Shown one piece after another: positions 36,858-45,315 of a stretch of 51,735 nt of DNA. The position numbers and the translations under genes were made by a program. Numbering within the stretch: the stretch's first letter is position 1; each line of letters begins with the position of its first letter. Source of the stretch: Candidatus Altimarinota bacterium (GTDB taxonomy: Bacteria > Patescibacteriota > Gracilibacteria > UBA1369 > LOWO2-01-FULL-3); the NCBI GenBank assembly GCA_023231115.1, contig JALNWA010000008.1:1-51735 (forward strand). Reading direction: 5' to 3'. Under the pieces are notes generated by a model, which saw only the letters and a program-made list of their open reading frames with translations, had not been told where the DNA came from and made no database searches.

Positions 36858-38255
36858 ATGGAAGTTTTTAAATATATCGTCGCAAATAAAGACGGAAAAA
36901 AACTTACAGGAACAGTGGAAGCTCCAGACGAACAAACAGCCAGGACCGAGTTAAACAATCTCGGATTTTCAATTTTGACGTTGGAAAAAACACAAGAACT
37001 TCCGAAACACGATGAATCTTTGACTAAATATATTTTCGAAGCGATAGATGCAAATTCAAAATTAGTCTCCGGAACAATCCCCGCAAAAGATCCGGATGAA
37101 GCTTTTTCAAAACTCACGACAGGCTATTCGCTTGTTGTTACAGCCATATGGAAAGACGGAGCGACAGAAGAAGAAATAAATGAAGCAAGAAAAACAGGCA
37201 ATAAAAAAATGCAAGAATTCATAGAGAAAAAAAATGTGGAAGATGAAAAACAAAAAAATAAAAGCGAGGAACAAAGAAAGGAAGAAACATTTGTAAAAGA
37301 AAAAATTGAAAATCTTTTAAGAGAGATCAACGAACTCTTAGTGAAATTCGACGAAGATTTTACTTTAGACCAAAGAAGTGAGATAGAGAAAAAAATAAAC
37401 AAATTGCTAAGAATAAAAAACAGCACAAATTTAAATTACATACTTCAAACCGCGGAAGATCTTTTAGAAACAATTAGAACTCAAGAGAAAGTACTTATAG
37501 AAAAAGGATATTTTGAAAAGAAAATACACCTTGAGATGGAGACACAAAAGTTGGTAAAAGAACTTCATAAATCATCAGCACCAACATCGCTGTCAGAGGA
37601 CATAATAAGCAAAATCGAGAGATGGCAGGCATCTCGACCAAACCAAAAAAAAGAAAGTACGCAACTAAAATTAACAGAAAGAATCTTAACATGGATAAAA
37701 AAATCATTTGAAAAACCACCTCAAATATTAGTAATAGAAGAACAAATAAGAGCATACAACCATCAACTATGGGAATTTGTAAAAATGTATTTTAAAGAGC
37801 CGACAAAAGAATACAAAGACAAAGTAAAAAATGCGATAAAAACAATATGGGCGACAAGAAAAAAAGCGGTACACAGTCTTGCCCAAGCAAAGGCATTGTT
37901 AAAAAAACGTGAAGCAAACCAAGAAGGCCAAGAAGAAACATTGAATGTAGAAGAAAAATTTATAGAACCCGCGATAGAAGAATTAAATTCTTTAACAGGA
38001 TGGTTGCTGGTTTTCTATCTAATTTATTATTTTGTTTCAATAATAATCACAACAAAAAATTTCGGATTCACGGAAATACCACAAGGGTTTTTCGTTTATA
38101 AAAGCCATATTTTCAAATACATTCTCGGAATATTATTTTTAATGCACGCAGGAACTTCATTAAAAATAAATTTCTTCAAAAAAAACATCATCGCAAATAT
38201 TTTGCTCCCTGTAGGATTTTTATTTGGTAGCGTTTTAGTTTTACTAAATTTTTAA
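36858..38255 (+). CDS. Membrane protein with two tandem PilC/GspF N-terminal-like modules
   Basis: 465 residues. Residues 3-44 (VFKYIVANKDGKKLTGTVEA then LGFSILTLEK) closely resemble the short N-terminal module of type IV pilus PilC / type II secretion GspF. Residues 58-98 (YIFEAIDANSKLVSGTIPAK then YSLVVTAIW) repeat it more loosely. A long charged coiled-coil region (about 100-375) and three C-terminal transmembrane helices (about 380-399, 418-433, 445-464) follow. The two four-helix GspF domains are absent. It follows pyrG by 6 nt. Inference: a pilus-platform-related or unrelated inner-membrane scaffold. Function is unknown; the module similarity is moderate evidence. Confidence 0.75.
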   Translation: MEVFKYIVANKDGKKLTGTVEAPDEQTARTELNNLGFSILTLEKTQELPKHDESLTKYIFEAIDANSKLVSGTIPAKDPDEAFSKLTTGYSLVVTAIWKDGATEEEINEARKTGNKKMQEFIEKKNVEDEKQKNKSEEQRKEETFVKEKIENLLREINELLVKFDEDFTLDQRSEIEKKINKLLRIKNSTNLNYILQTAEDLLETIRTQEKVLIEKGYFEKKIHLEMETQKLVKELHKSSAPTSLSEDIISKIERWQASRPNQKKESTQLKLTERILTWIKKSFEKPPQILVIEEQIRAYNHQLWEFVKMYFKEPTKEYKDKVKNAIKTIWATRKKAVHSLAQAKALLKKREANQEGQEETLNVEEKFIEPAIEELNSLTGWLLVFYLIYYFVSIIITTKNFGFTEIPQGFFVYKSHIFKYILGILFLMHAGTSLKINFFKKNIIANILLPVGFLFGSVLVLLNF

Positions 38256-38273
38256 AAAGAATAACTTAAAAAA

Positions 38274-39095
38274 ATGAACCCAATATTATTCGAGACAAAA
38301 TACTTCGCAATAAATTCACTCTGGTTTTTTATAACAATAGGAATTATTGCAGGAACATACGCCCTAATAATTTTAGCGGAAAGAAACAGCTTAAAACTGC
38401 AGTTCTTAAGCGAAAACACATTAAAGCTTATTCTTTGGACAGTAATCGGAGCAAGAGTTTTTGCAATAATTGAAAATTATCAATCATATTTTTATGAATT
38501 TTCACTTCAAACATTTTTGAATTTATTTTACATATGGGACAAAGGGCTTAGTTTCAGCGGAGCGGTCTTAGCCTTCTTTATTTATTTTTATATAATCTGC
38601 AAAAAGAATAATCAAGATTTTTTCAAATGGCTGGACGTTTTGGTTCCGGCATCATTAATAGCAATCGCATTCGGAAACATCGGAGCATTTTTTGAAGGAT
38701 CAAATTACGGACACGAAACTTCATTACCGTGGGGCGTAAACTTCGAAAGCCCTTCAATAAAATACACCGTACCAATTCATCCGACACAAATATATTCCTT
38801 TATCTATACAGCAATAATCGCGGCGGGATTAATCTTGATAAATCGTATAGAGAAATTTTCCAACTTGGAAAAAACAGGATTCATAGGCATTTTAGGAATA
38901 ACCGCCTACAATTTTTTGAGATTTCTAGAGGAATTTTTGAGAGGAGACGATGCAATCATGATTTTAGGAATAAGATTTCCACAAATAATAGCCGGACTTA
39001 TAGCAATATCAGCTGGAATATTTTTATATCTACGCTATAATTCGACTACCGCAAAAAAAATTATTAATAAATTCAAAAAAACATGGAAAAAGTAA
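38274..39095 (+). CDS. lgt: Prolipoprotein diacylglyceryl transferase-like membrane protein
   Basis: Lgt attaches diacylglycerol to lipobox cysteines. The 273-residue polytopic protein follows the Lgt layout: GARVFAIIENYQ (59-70), WDKGLSFSGAVLA (88-100), IAFGNIGAFFEGSNYGHE (131-148) with LPWGVNF, HPTQIYS (169-175), and RFLEEFLRGDD near the end. Two signature positions differ from the E. coli enzyme: the His of SFHGG reads Ser95 and the Arg of GRIGN reads Asn135. Activity may therefore be altered. Fold and family are well supported; full function less so. The gene overlaps the next by 13 nt. Confidence 0.8.
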   Translation: MNPILFETKYFAINSLWFFITIGIIAGTYALIILAERNSLKLQFLSENTLKLILWTVIGARVFAIIENYQSYFYEFSLQTFLNLFYIWDKGLSFSGAVLAFFIYFYIICKKNNQDFFKWLDVLVPASLIAIAFGNIGAFFEGSNYGHETSLPWGVNFESPSIKYTVPIHPTQIYSFIYTAIIAAGLILINRIEKFSNLEKTGFIGILGITAYNFLRFLEEFLRGDDAIMILGIRFPQIIAGLIAISAGIFLYLRYNSTTAKKIINKFKKTWKK

Positions 39096-39511
39096 ACACA
39101 TTTCTAAAATATCTTTTCGACACGATGCCAGGCTCAGATTTTGCCTATTACTTGCCGATGTTGATAGTTTCAGGATTATTGATTGTAGCTGGAATTGCAT
39201 TTATGTTTATCTATAACAACAGAAAAAAATACGATTTCGCTTTTAAAAGAATGTTCAAAAACACGAGCAGAAACTTGGTACTTTTCGGTCTTTTATTCCT
39301 CTTTATTCTAGGATCAAGGTACGAAAATATTCCATATTTTGGAATGAGATTTGTGCTTTACGTGTCCCTTCTAGGGCTTGCATACATGCTTTATCGCTAC
39401 ATTAGAATTCACAGGACAGATTACAAAAGAGAACTTTCAAATCCAAAAAGCACACTTAGAAAAGAAGTAAAAAAAGAAACAAATTACTCAGCAAAAAAGA
39501 GAAAGAAATAA
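39083..39511 (+). CDS. Small membrane protein, 142 residues
   Basis: No family recognised. Three predicted transmembrane helices: about 22-45 (YLPMLIVSGLLIVAGIAFMF), about 64-80 (NLVLFGLLFLFILGSRY) and about 88-104 (MRFVLYVSLLGLAYMLYRYI). The C-terminal tail is strongly basic and ends KKRKK. It overlaps lgt by 13 nt in a different frame, so it is probably co-expressed with the pyrG-lgt transcript. Its stop abuts the convergent greA stop with no spacer. Confidence 0.75.
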   Translation: MEKVNTFLKYLFDTMPGSDFAYYLPMLIVSGLLIVAGIAFMFIYNNRKKYDFAFKRMFKNTSRNLVLFGLLFLFILGSRYENIPYFGMRFVLYVSLLGLAYMLYRYIRIHRTDYKRELSNPKSTLRKEVKKETNYSAKKRKK

Positions 39512-40186
39512 TCAGTCTACTTTTACAATCAAATATTCAACAGTTCCCGCAGGGATAATAACTTTTATTTTATCTCCTTTTTCCTTATCAAGTAGAGCAT
39601 TTCCAAGTGGAGATTCATTCGAGATATTTCCCAAAAAAGGATCAGCTTCAGTAGAACCGACTATAGTATAAATCTCAAGATCATCTTTTCCCTTTGTAAG
39701 ATTTTTAAGATGAATGGTAGTACCAAGTTGAACAGTTTTAGTAACTTTTTTACGTCCTGAAATAATTTTTGCATTTTTAATTTTCTCTTCAAGCTCAAGA
39801 ATTCTTCCTTCAACAAAAGCCTGCTCATTTTTAGCTTCTTCATATTCGGAATTCTCGGAAAGATCTCCATATGAAATAGCTTCCTTAATTCTGCCAGCAA
39901 CCTCTTTTCTTTTCACATCTTTCAAAGATTTCAATTCATCTTTAAGCTTATCCAAGCCATCTTTAGTAATAAGAGTGACTTTTTTCCCATCCTCAGTAAT
40001 CATTTCTTCATCATAATCAATCTCATATTGCTCTCTCAAATCCATTTCAGCCTTCTCGTCTTCCTCATCAACATACTCTTCAGACTTTACAGTTTGACCA
40101 TCATCATCGTCGTCATCGCTTGTAAAACTGGAAACAATAGCGCTGTTATCAAACAAATCATCTTCTTGAACAAATAAGTTATTCAT
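39512..40186 (-). CDS. greA: Transcription elongation factor GreA with an acidic N-terminal extension
   Basis: Stimulates RNA polymerase to cleave backtracked transcripts. Of 224 residues, about 160 at the C-terminal end are GreA: the coiled coil with the acidic tip ISYGDLSENSEYEEAKNEQ, then the FKBP-like domain with SPLGNALLDKEKGD. The first ~64 residues are an extra, very acidic extension (DDDDDDG and EEYVDEEDEKAEMD). An internal Met in EEMITEDGKK would give normal length, so the annotated start is not certain. It lies 34 nt downstream of rpoD and probably shares its transcript. The stop is TGA. Confidence 0.93.
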   Translation of the reverse strand: MNNLFVQEDDLFDNSAIVSSFTSDDDDDDGQTVKSEEYVDEEDEKAEMDLREQYEIDYDEEMITEDGKKVTLITKDGLDKLKDELKSLKDVKRKEVAGRIKEAISYGDLSENSEYEEAKNEQAFVEGRILELEEKIKNAKIISGRKKVTKTVQLGTTIHLKNLTKGKDDLEIYTIVGSTEADPFLGNISNESPLGNALLDKEKGDKIKVIIPAGTVEYLIVKVD

Positions 40187-40220
40187 ATTTTTAAGTTTAT
40201 ATTAATTAATCATTTATAGT

Positions 40221-41411
40221 TCAGTGTGGGCGAATTTTAGCACTTGTTGGATGCTCTTTCAACTTCTGAAGTACTTTCGCCTCAATTTGCCTTATTCTTT
40301 CACGTGTAACTCTGAATTCCTGTCCAACTTCCTCAAGAGTATGCCCCACTCCATCCTTTAGCCCAAATCTCATTTCAATAATCTTTCTCTCACGTGGAGA
40401 CAAATATTGTAGCATTTCGTGAATATTTTCTTTCAAAAGCTGTCTGTTTGTAGATTCTGAAGGCGAAAGCGCATCATCATCCTCAATGAAATCACCAAGT
40501 TTGCTGTCTTCCTCAGTACCAACCGGCGCCTCAAGAGACACGATATCCTGTGAAATCTTTAAAATATGACGAACTTTTTTTATATCCATATCCATTTCAG
40601 CCGCAAGCTCTTCAACAAGCGGTTCACGACCAAGCTCTTGAACAAGCCTTCTTTGCGCATGAGTCAATTTATTTATAGTTTCAACCATATGAACCGGAAT
40701 ACGGATTGTTCTGGCCTGATCGGCAATCGCACGAGTTATAGCCTGCCTAATCCACCAAGTCGCATAAGTGGAAAACTTAAATCCCCTATTTGGATCAAAT
40801 TTTTCTACGGCACGGAAAAGTCCGATATTTCCTTCTTGAATCAAATCCAAGAAAGAAAGTCCACGTCCAATGTATTTTTTCGCAATACTTACAACGAGCC
40901 TCAAATTAGCCTCGGCAAGCTTTGATTTTGCAGATTGATCGCCTTTCGCAATCCTTCTGGCAAGCTCAACCTCCTGCTTCGCATTTAGAAGAGGCACACG
41001 CCCTATTTCGCACAAATAAAGCCTTATGGAATCATTCGCAATTTCTTTATATTCAGCTTCTTTTTTCTGTTTTTTGTCCTTAACCGCAACAATATCAAAA
41101 AGTTTCTCTTCCGGAACCTCACCTGGAATTTCAGGCACAACAGCTTCATCCTCAACCGGGAAAAGATCATCATCTTCCAAAATAAACGCATCTTTAGTGT
41201 CAAGAACCTCAATACCCATATCCATAAACATGCTATAAAGCTCATCCAAAAGAATAAGATCCTCTTCAACATTAGGCATAGCCTTAAGAAGCTCCTGCTG
41301 AGTTATAAAACCTTGTCCTTTCCCTTTTTTAACAAGTTCCTGAACCTCTTTTGGGAACTTGGACAATTGATCATCCGTCGGTTGACTTATAAATTTGCTT
41401 GTTCGAGCCAT
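40221..41411 (-). CDS. rpoD: Primary sigma factor (sigma-70)
   Basis: Directs RNA polymerase to housekeeping promoters. The 396-residue protein has a short region 1.1-like N-terminus, an acidic spacer, region 1.2 ([15 protein letters not shown]), and region 2 ([40 protein letters not shown]). Regions 3 and 4 follow, with the helix-turn-helix [20 protein letters not shown]. Complete regions 2.4 and 4.2 fit the TTGACA/TATAAT promoters seen across the window. It follows dnaG by 5 nt, the classic macromolecular-synthesis arrangement. Confidence 0.97.
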   Translation of the reverse strand: MARTSKFISQPTDDQLSKFPKEVQELVKKGKGQGFITQQELLKAMPNVEEDLILLDELYSMFMDMGIEVLDTKDAFILEDDDLFPVEDEAVVPEIPGEVPEEKLFDIVAVKDKKQKKEAEYKEIANDSIRLYLCEIGRVPLLNAKQEVELARRIAKGDQSAKSKLAEANLRLVVSIAKKYIGRGLSFLDLIQEGNIGLFRAVEKFDPNRGFKFSTYATWWIRQAITRAIADQARTIRIPVHMVETINKLTHAQRRLVQELGREPLVEELAAEMDMDIKKVRHILKISQDIVSLEAPVGTEEDSKLGDFIEDDDALSPSESTNRQLLKENIHEMLQYLSPRERKIIEMRFGLKDGVGHTLEEVGQEFRVTRERIRQIEAKVLQKLKEHPTSAKIRPH

Positions 41412-41416
41412 TTGAA

Positions 41417-43198
41417 TTATTTAGATAATAATATTTGTTGCTCCTGTAAAAGTTTTAATAAAGCCTCTTTATCCTGTGCCTTCTCAGCTTCTTTTATCTT
41501 GTTCTGCACAAATTTCAGAGCGTTTGTTCTACGACTTTGTCTAGTCTTGTCAACCAGTTTTTTTACCTCCAACGTCATGGCTACATCGGAAAAATCTTGA
41601 TATTTATCCTCGACATATAGCACATAAACAGAGATATCGGCTTTCAGACGGCCAAAAACCTCGCTTTCGAAGTCCCACTTCCCCGCCTGAATTCGGGTCG
41701 AATTATACTGATTTAAGCACTCTTTGTAAATATTTTTAAAGTCCTCTTCAAAATCATCCTCACTCAAAACTGCTGATATTTCAGAGAAAAGATGATAATA
41801 CCCAAAAATAATTCCGATAATAATTTCAGAAACGCCTATTTCAAATTTTTTAACAGACACATCACCTGAAGAATTCTCCTGAAAACTTTGTCGAGCAGGA
41901 TGATCTTTTGGCAATTTATAACTATCTATTTCATCATAAAGAACTTTTTCACCCATGGAAATTTTTCCTGCAAGATCTTTAACGTAAAAATCCCTGTCGG
42001 TAGGCGTCATTACTTTATAAAAAGGCATAAGCAAGCTCATAACATTTTTTCTACCATCAAAAGTCGCAACATCAAAATCCTTGATAAGCCTATCCATATA
42101 AAAACTTATGAAATCTTTCGCTCCCAAAACGGCATCCTTAAAGGCATTTCCGCCATTTTCCTTCACATAATCGGCAGGATCTTTTTTATCAAAAGCAAAC
42201 ACGGTTTTTACATTGAACCCCTCAAGTTGCAAAATCTCGTAAGCCCTTCTGGTAGCCTCAAATCCGGCATTATCGGTGTCGAAAGAAGTTACAGCATTCT
42301 TTGTAACTCGACTCATCATTTTAGCTTGTTCCTTTGTCAAAGCCGTTCCGCTAGTCGCAACAATATTCTTAACTCCTTCCTGATAAGGCATAATCACATC
42401 AAAATAACCTTCAACAAAAACCACACTATTCGCTTCTTTTATGTATTTTTTTGCATGAGAAAAACCATACAAAACCTTACTTTTACTGTAAATAACATCC
42501 TCCGGAGAATTCAAATATTTTGGCATCTGGTCGGCCTGAAGTGCACGTCCGCCAAACCCGCAAATTCTGCCGAATGAATCAAAAATCGGGAACATAAGTC
42601 TCATCCTGAATTTATCAAAAATTTGATCCGAAGAAATATTTTTCACGGAAACAAATCCACTTTTTATTAACACATCTTTTTTAACGCCACTCTTCAAAAG
42701 CTCAGTATGAAGAGCATCATAGCTGTCAGGAGAAAAGCCTATACGAAATTCTTTTATAGTTTCATCTTTAACTCCGCGAGAATACAAATATTCCAAAACT
42801 TTTTTTCCATCATTTGTAGAAAGAAGTTGTTTTTCAAAAAACTCACAAGCTAGCTCATGAGCGGCATAATATTCATCTTTTTCAGTTTTACCTTCTTTTT
42901 TAAAAGCCTTGTCTGAAGTTTCAATTTTAAGTCCGGCACGATCCGCCAATATCTTGATAGCCTCGGCAAAAGTGACACCTTCAACCTCTTGAATAAAACC
43001 AAAAATATCTCCGCCTTTATTGCAACCGAAACAATGACAAATCTGTTTTTCAGGGCTTACAACAAAGCTCGGCGTCTTTTCACTGTGAAACGGACATAAA
43101 CCCTTAAAATTATGCCCTGCGCGTTTTAGCTGAACGTACTGCGAAACAACGTCGCTAATATCAAGCCTGTCCTTTATGTCAGAAACAATATCTCCCAT
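41417..43198 (-). CDS. dnaG: DNA primase
   Basis: Makes RNA primers for replication. The 593-residue protein has the CHC2 zinc finger (C35, H38, C56, C59) and the RNA polymerase core including [20 protein letters not shown]. The Toprim domain is marked by [24 protein letters not shown] and [10 protein letters not shown]-terminal helicase-binding-like region (about 430-593) is less conserved. The ATG at 43198 matches the family N-terminus ([20 protein letters not shown]). Promoter at 43222-43250. Confidence 0.97.
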   Translation of the reverse strand: MGDIVSDIKDRLDISDVVSQYVQLKRAGHNFKGLCPFHSEKTPSFVVSPEKQICHCFGCNKGGDIFGFIQEVEGVTFAEAIKILADRAGLKIETSDKAFKKEGKTEKDEYYAAHELACEFFEKQLLSTNDGKKVLEYLYSRGVKDETIKEFRIGFSPDSYDALHTELLKSGVKKDVLIKSGFVSVKNISSDQIFDKFRMRLMFPIFDSFGRICGFGGRALQADQMPKYLNSPEDVIYSKSKVLYGFSHAKKYIKEANSVVFVEGYFDVIMPYQEGVKNIVATSGTALTKEQAKMMSRVTKNAVTSFDTDNAGFEATRRAYEILQLEGFNVKTVFAFDKKDPADYVKENGGNAFKDAVLGAKDFISFYMDRLIKDFDVATFDGRKNVMSLLMPFYKVMTPTDRDFYVKDLAGKISMGEKVLYDEIDSYKLPKDHPARQSFQENSSGDVSVKKFEIGVSEIIIGIIFGYYHLFSEISAVLSEDDFEEDFKNIYKECLNQYNSTRIQAGKWDFESEVFGRLKADISVYVLYVEDKYQDFSDVAMTLEVKKLVDKTRQSRRTNALKFVQNKIKEAEKAQDKEALLKLLQEQQILLSK

Positions 43199-43216
43199 AA
43201 ATTTTTGAAAAACCCA

Positions 43217-43243
43217 TGTGCTTTATACTCCAAATTAAGCACA
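43217..43243. promoter_or_regulatory. Inverted repeat over the dnaG -10 box
   Basis: TGTGCTT (43217-43223) and AAGCACA (43237-43243) are exact complements flanking the -10/spacer region of the dnaG promoter. A possible operator, or chance. Confidence 0.4.
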
Positions 43244-43250
43244 AAAACAA
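43222..43250 (-). promoter_or_regulatory. Promoter of dnaG-rpoD-greA
   Basis: Minus strand: -35 TTGTTT (43250-43245), 17-bp spacer, -10 TATAAA (43227-43222); ATG at 43198. Confidence 0.6.
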
Positions 43251-43269
43251 GAAACGAGAATATGAAAAA

Positions 43270-44364
43270 TCATTTTACTTTGGAATTCCTCTTTTCTTTT
43301 ATTTTTGGGAGGAAAATAAGAGCGGATCCCAAAAGCAACATCAATATAAAAAGTCCGATAATTATAAAGAATTTTTGATCTGCACTCACAAAAGAAACAG
43401 CGGTAAATCCAAAAACAGCGACAACAAAAAGATAAAACAAAACGGCCATTTTTTCGCTTAGTCCTGCGTTTAAAAGTCTATGGTGTAAATGTTTCAAATC
43501 ACCTCGCCAAAAACTTTGACCGGACAAAATTCTTCGGAAAACAACCCAAACCATATCAAGAATCGGAAGACCCAAAACCAAAAAAGCGGTTGCAACTTTT
43601 CCACCGGAGAAAATAGCAAGAGTCGCTACCATAAAGCCAAAAAACGTACTACCACTATCCCCCATCAAAATTTTTGGAGGATGAAAATCGAATAGAAAAA
43701 ATGCCAACGCCAACGCAGACAAAATAAGCGCAATAGTTGCGACAGAAAATTGCCCCGCAGGATTTTCATGAATTCCGGGATGAATACTCAAAAGAAAAAT
43801 CACAAAAAAAGCGATAGCGGAAACACCGCTATTTAAGCCACTTATTCCGTCAACAAAATTCATAGCATTGATTATTGCAAGAACCCAAACAACAGTAAAA
43901 ATTGCACCAAAAAGATAAACAATCATTTCAAAATCAAAGACAGAAAAAGCTATTTTTATTGAAGTAAAATCAATATTTCCAAGAAAAGGAAGTTTTATAG
44001 AAAGCACTCCTATTCCAAAAAACACCAAGATCAGTGCCGCCAAAAACTGCACAAACAAGCGAAGAAAAGGACTTAAAGAAAATTTATCATCAAAAAATCC
44101 AAGCAAAAAAATCAAAGTTCCACCGACAAAAAGACCGATTACGCGAACATCAAAAGGCACAAAAATAATCAAAGAAATCAAAAACGCCAAGTAAATTGCG
44201 ACACCTCCATAATAAGGAATTGGCGCTCTCTTAAGCCCATATTTCTCAGGGCGATCCATTAGTCCGATCTTTGGAAAAATCTTTGTCGCTAAAAAAACAA
44301 AGATAAAACACAAAACAAAAGAAGAGACAAAAATCCAAATATAATTTGAGAAAAAGTTTTCCAC
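43270..44364 (-). CDS. Undecaprenyl-phosphate sugar-1-phosphate transferase (WecA/MraY family)
   Basis: Polytopic enzyme that moves a UDP-activated amino sugar phosphate onto the polyprenyl carrier. The 364-residue protein has ~10-11 transmembrane helices. Catalytic motifs: LGFFDDKFSL, NAMNFVDGISGLNSG, ILMGDSGSTFFG and the sugar-recognition loop DLKHLHHRLLNAG. The HLHH loop and missing MraY-specific motifs favour a WecA/TagO-type N-acetylhexosamine transferase over MraY, starting surface polysaccharide or teichoic-acid-like glycan. Start is GTG at 44364; no ATG fits. A complex palindromic element lies just upstream. Confidence 0.9.
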   Translation of the reverse strand: MENFFSNYIWIFVSSFVLCFIFVFLATKIFPKIGLMDRPEKYGLKRAPIPYYGGVAIYLAFLISLIIFVPFDVRVIGLFVGGTLIFLLGFFDDKFSLSPFLRLFVQFLAALILVFFGIGVLSIKLPFLGNIDFTSIKIAFSVFDFEMIVYLFGAIFTVVWVLAIINAMNFVDGISGLNSGVSAIAFFVIFLLSIHPGIHENPAGQFSVATIALILSALALAFFLFDFHPPKILMGDSGSTFFGFMVATLAIFSGGKVATAFLVLGLPILDMVWVVFRRILSGQSFWRGDLKHLHHRLLNAGLSEKMAVLFYLFVVAVFGFTAVSFVSADQKFFIIIGLFILMLLLGSALIFLPKIKEKRNSKVK

Positions 44365-44392
44365 GAAGGCAAGTATGATATGTTTTTAGTTA

Positions 44393-44603
44393 GAGGTAAA
44401 GTAGAAATATCTCTTCAGAGCGCATTGCGTTCGTTATAGACTTAAGTGTTTTGTCTGAAATATTACCCAAGAGCTTAGGCTTCTTTTGTTTAAGTTCAAT
44501 CCTTCATGAAAATAAACGCAATGCGCTCTTGAATAATATTTCAGACAAAACTTCTTCAGACTAAAAAAGCTTAAGCTCTGAAGAGATATTTCTACTTTAC
44601 CTC
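44393..44603. repeat. 211-bp element of four crossing inverted repeats (four-way-junction-like)
   Basis: Complementary pairs: A 44393-44421 with 44575-44603 (29 of 29); B 44417-44431 with 44515-44529 (15 of 15); C 44448-44474 with 44525-44551 (25 of 27, core GTTTTGTCTGAAATATTA); D 44470-44482 with 44567-44579 (12 of 13). A encloses the rest, while B, C and D cross one another. Neighbouring segments share AGAGC or GCTCT at 44417, 44470, 44525 and 44575, so all four helices can meet at one point. It lies between truB and the WecA-like gene, and arm A contains the last codons and stop of truB. In truB sense it begins CTTAAGGAG, like the element at 6263-6445. Structured RNA, MITE or DNA structure are all possible. 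Confidence 0.85.
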
Positions 44604-45305
44604 CTTAAGGAAAACCTCCGGCTTGCCTTCGCGGAACAACTTTTCCACCTCTTCAATTTTTAAAGCATTTTCTACATCCAAGTCTCCAATCTTGGTCCTT
44701 CGAAGTTTTTCTACGTATGCACCAACGCCCAAAACCTGCCCCAAATCATGAATTAGAGAACGAATATAAGTACCGCTACCACACTTTATTCGAAAAGAAA
44801 TTTTAGGATATTCAATCTTCATTATTTTAAACTCTTGAACAAAAATTTTGCGCGGCTCAAGCTTGACCTCCAAGCCCTTTCTGGCCAAATCATACGCTCG
44901 CTGTCCTCCTACTTTTAACGCTGAAAACTTAGGAGGCATCTGCAAAATTTCACCAATAAATTTTTCCTTTATAACATCTTTTATTTTCTGACAATCATCT
45001 TCAAACAAATCTTCCAATTCTTTCTTTCTCGAAGCAGGCAAACTCTCAGAAACAGGTCCTTCCTCGTCATAAGTCTCCGAAACAAGACCAAAATGACCTG
45101 TAACTTTATATTCCTTATCACAGCCCAAAAATTTACTCAAAGATTTTGTCGCTTTCCCGACCCCGACAACAAGAAGTCCTGTAGCCAACGGATCAAGCGT
45201 TCCTCCATGCCCGACTCTCCTCACTCCAAAAATTCGCCTCAGAACTCTCACAACAAAAAAACTCGAAACACCTTTTGCTTTATCAACCAAAACAAATCCA
45301 TCCAT
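44592..45305 (-). CDS. truB: tRNA pseudouridine-55 synthase
   Basis: Makes pseudouridine 55 in the tRNA T-loop. The 237-residue protein starts MDGFVLVDKAKGVSSFFVV and has the catalytic Asp38 in GHGGTLDPLATGLLVVG. KEYKVTGHFGLVSETYDEEG and the later GSGTYIRSLIHDLG motif follow. It lacks a long C-terminal PUA domain, as shorter bacterial TruBs do. Its last codons (LKEVK) and TAG stop are embedded in the terminal arm of the palindromic element, and on the coding strand they contain TAAGGAGGT, a perfect Shine-Dalgarno-like string. It follows the murE-like gene by 10 nt. Confidence 0.95.
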   Translation of the reverse strand: MDGFVLVDKAKGVSSFFVVRVLRRIFGVRRVGHGGTLDPLATGLLVVGVGKATKSLSKFLGCDKEYKVTGHFGLVSETYDEEGPVSESLPASRKKELEDLFEDDCQKIKDVIKEKFIGEILQMPPKFSALKVGGQRAYDLARKGLEVKLEPRKIFVQEFKIMKIEYPKISFRIKCGSGTYIRSLIHDLGQVLGVGAYVEKLRRTKIGDLDVENALKIEEVEKLFREGKPEVFLKEVK

Positions 45306-45315
45306 ATTAAAAAAA

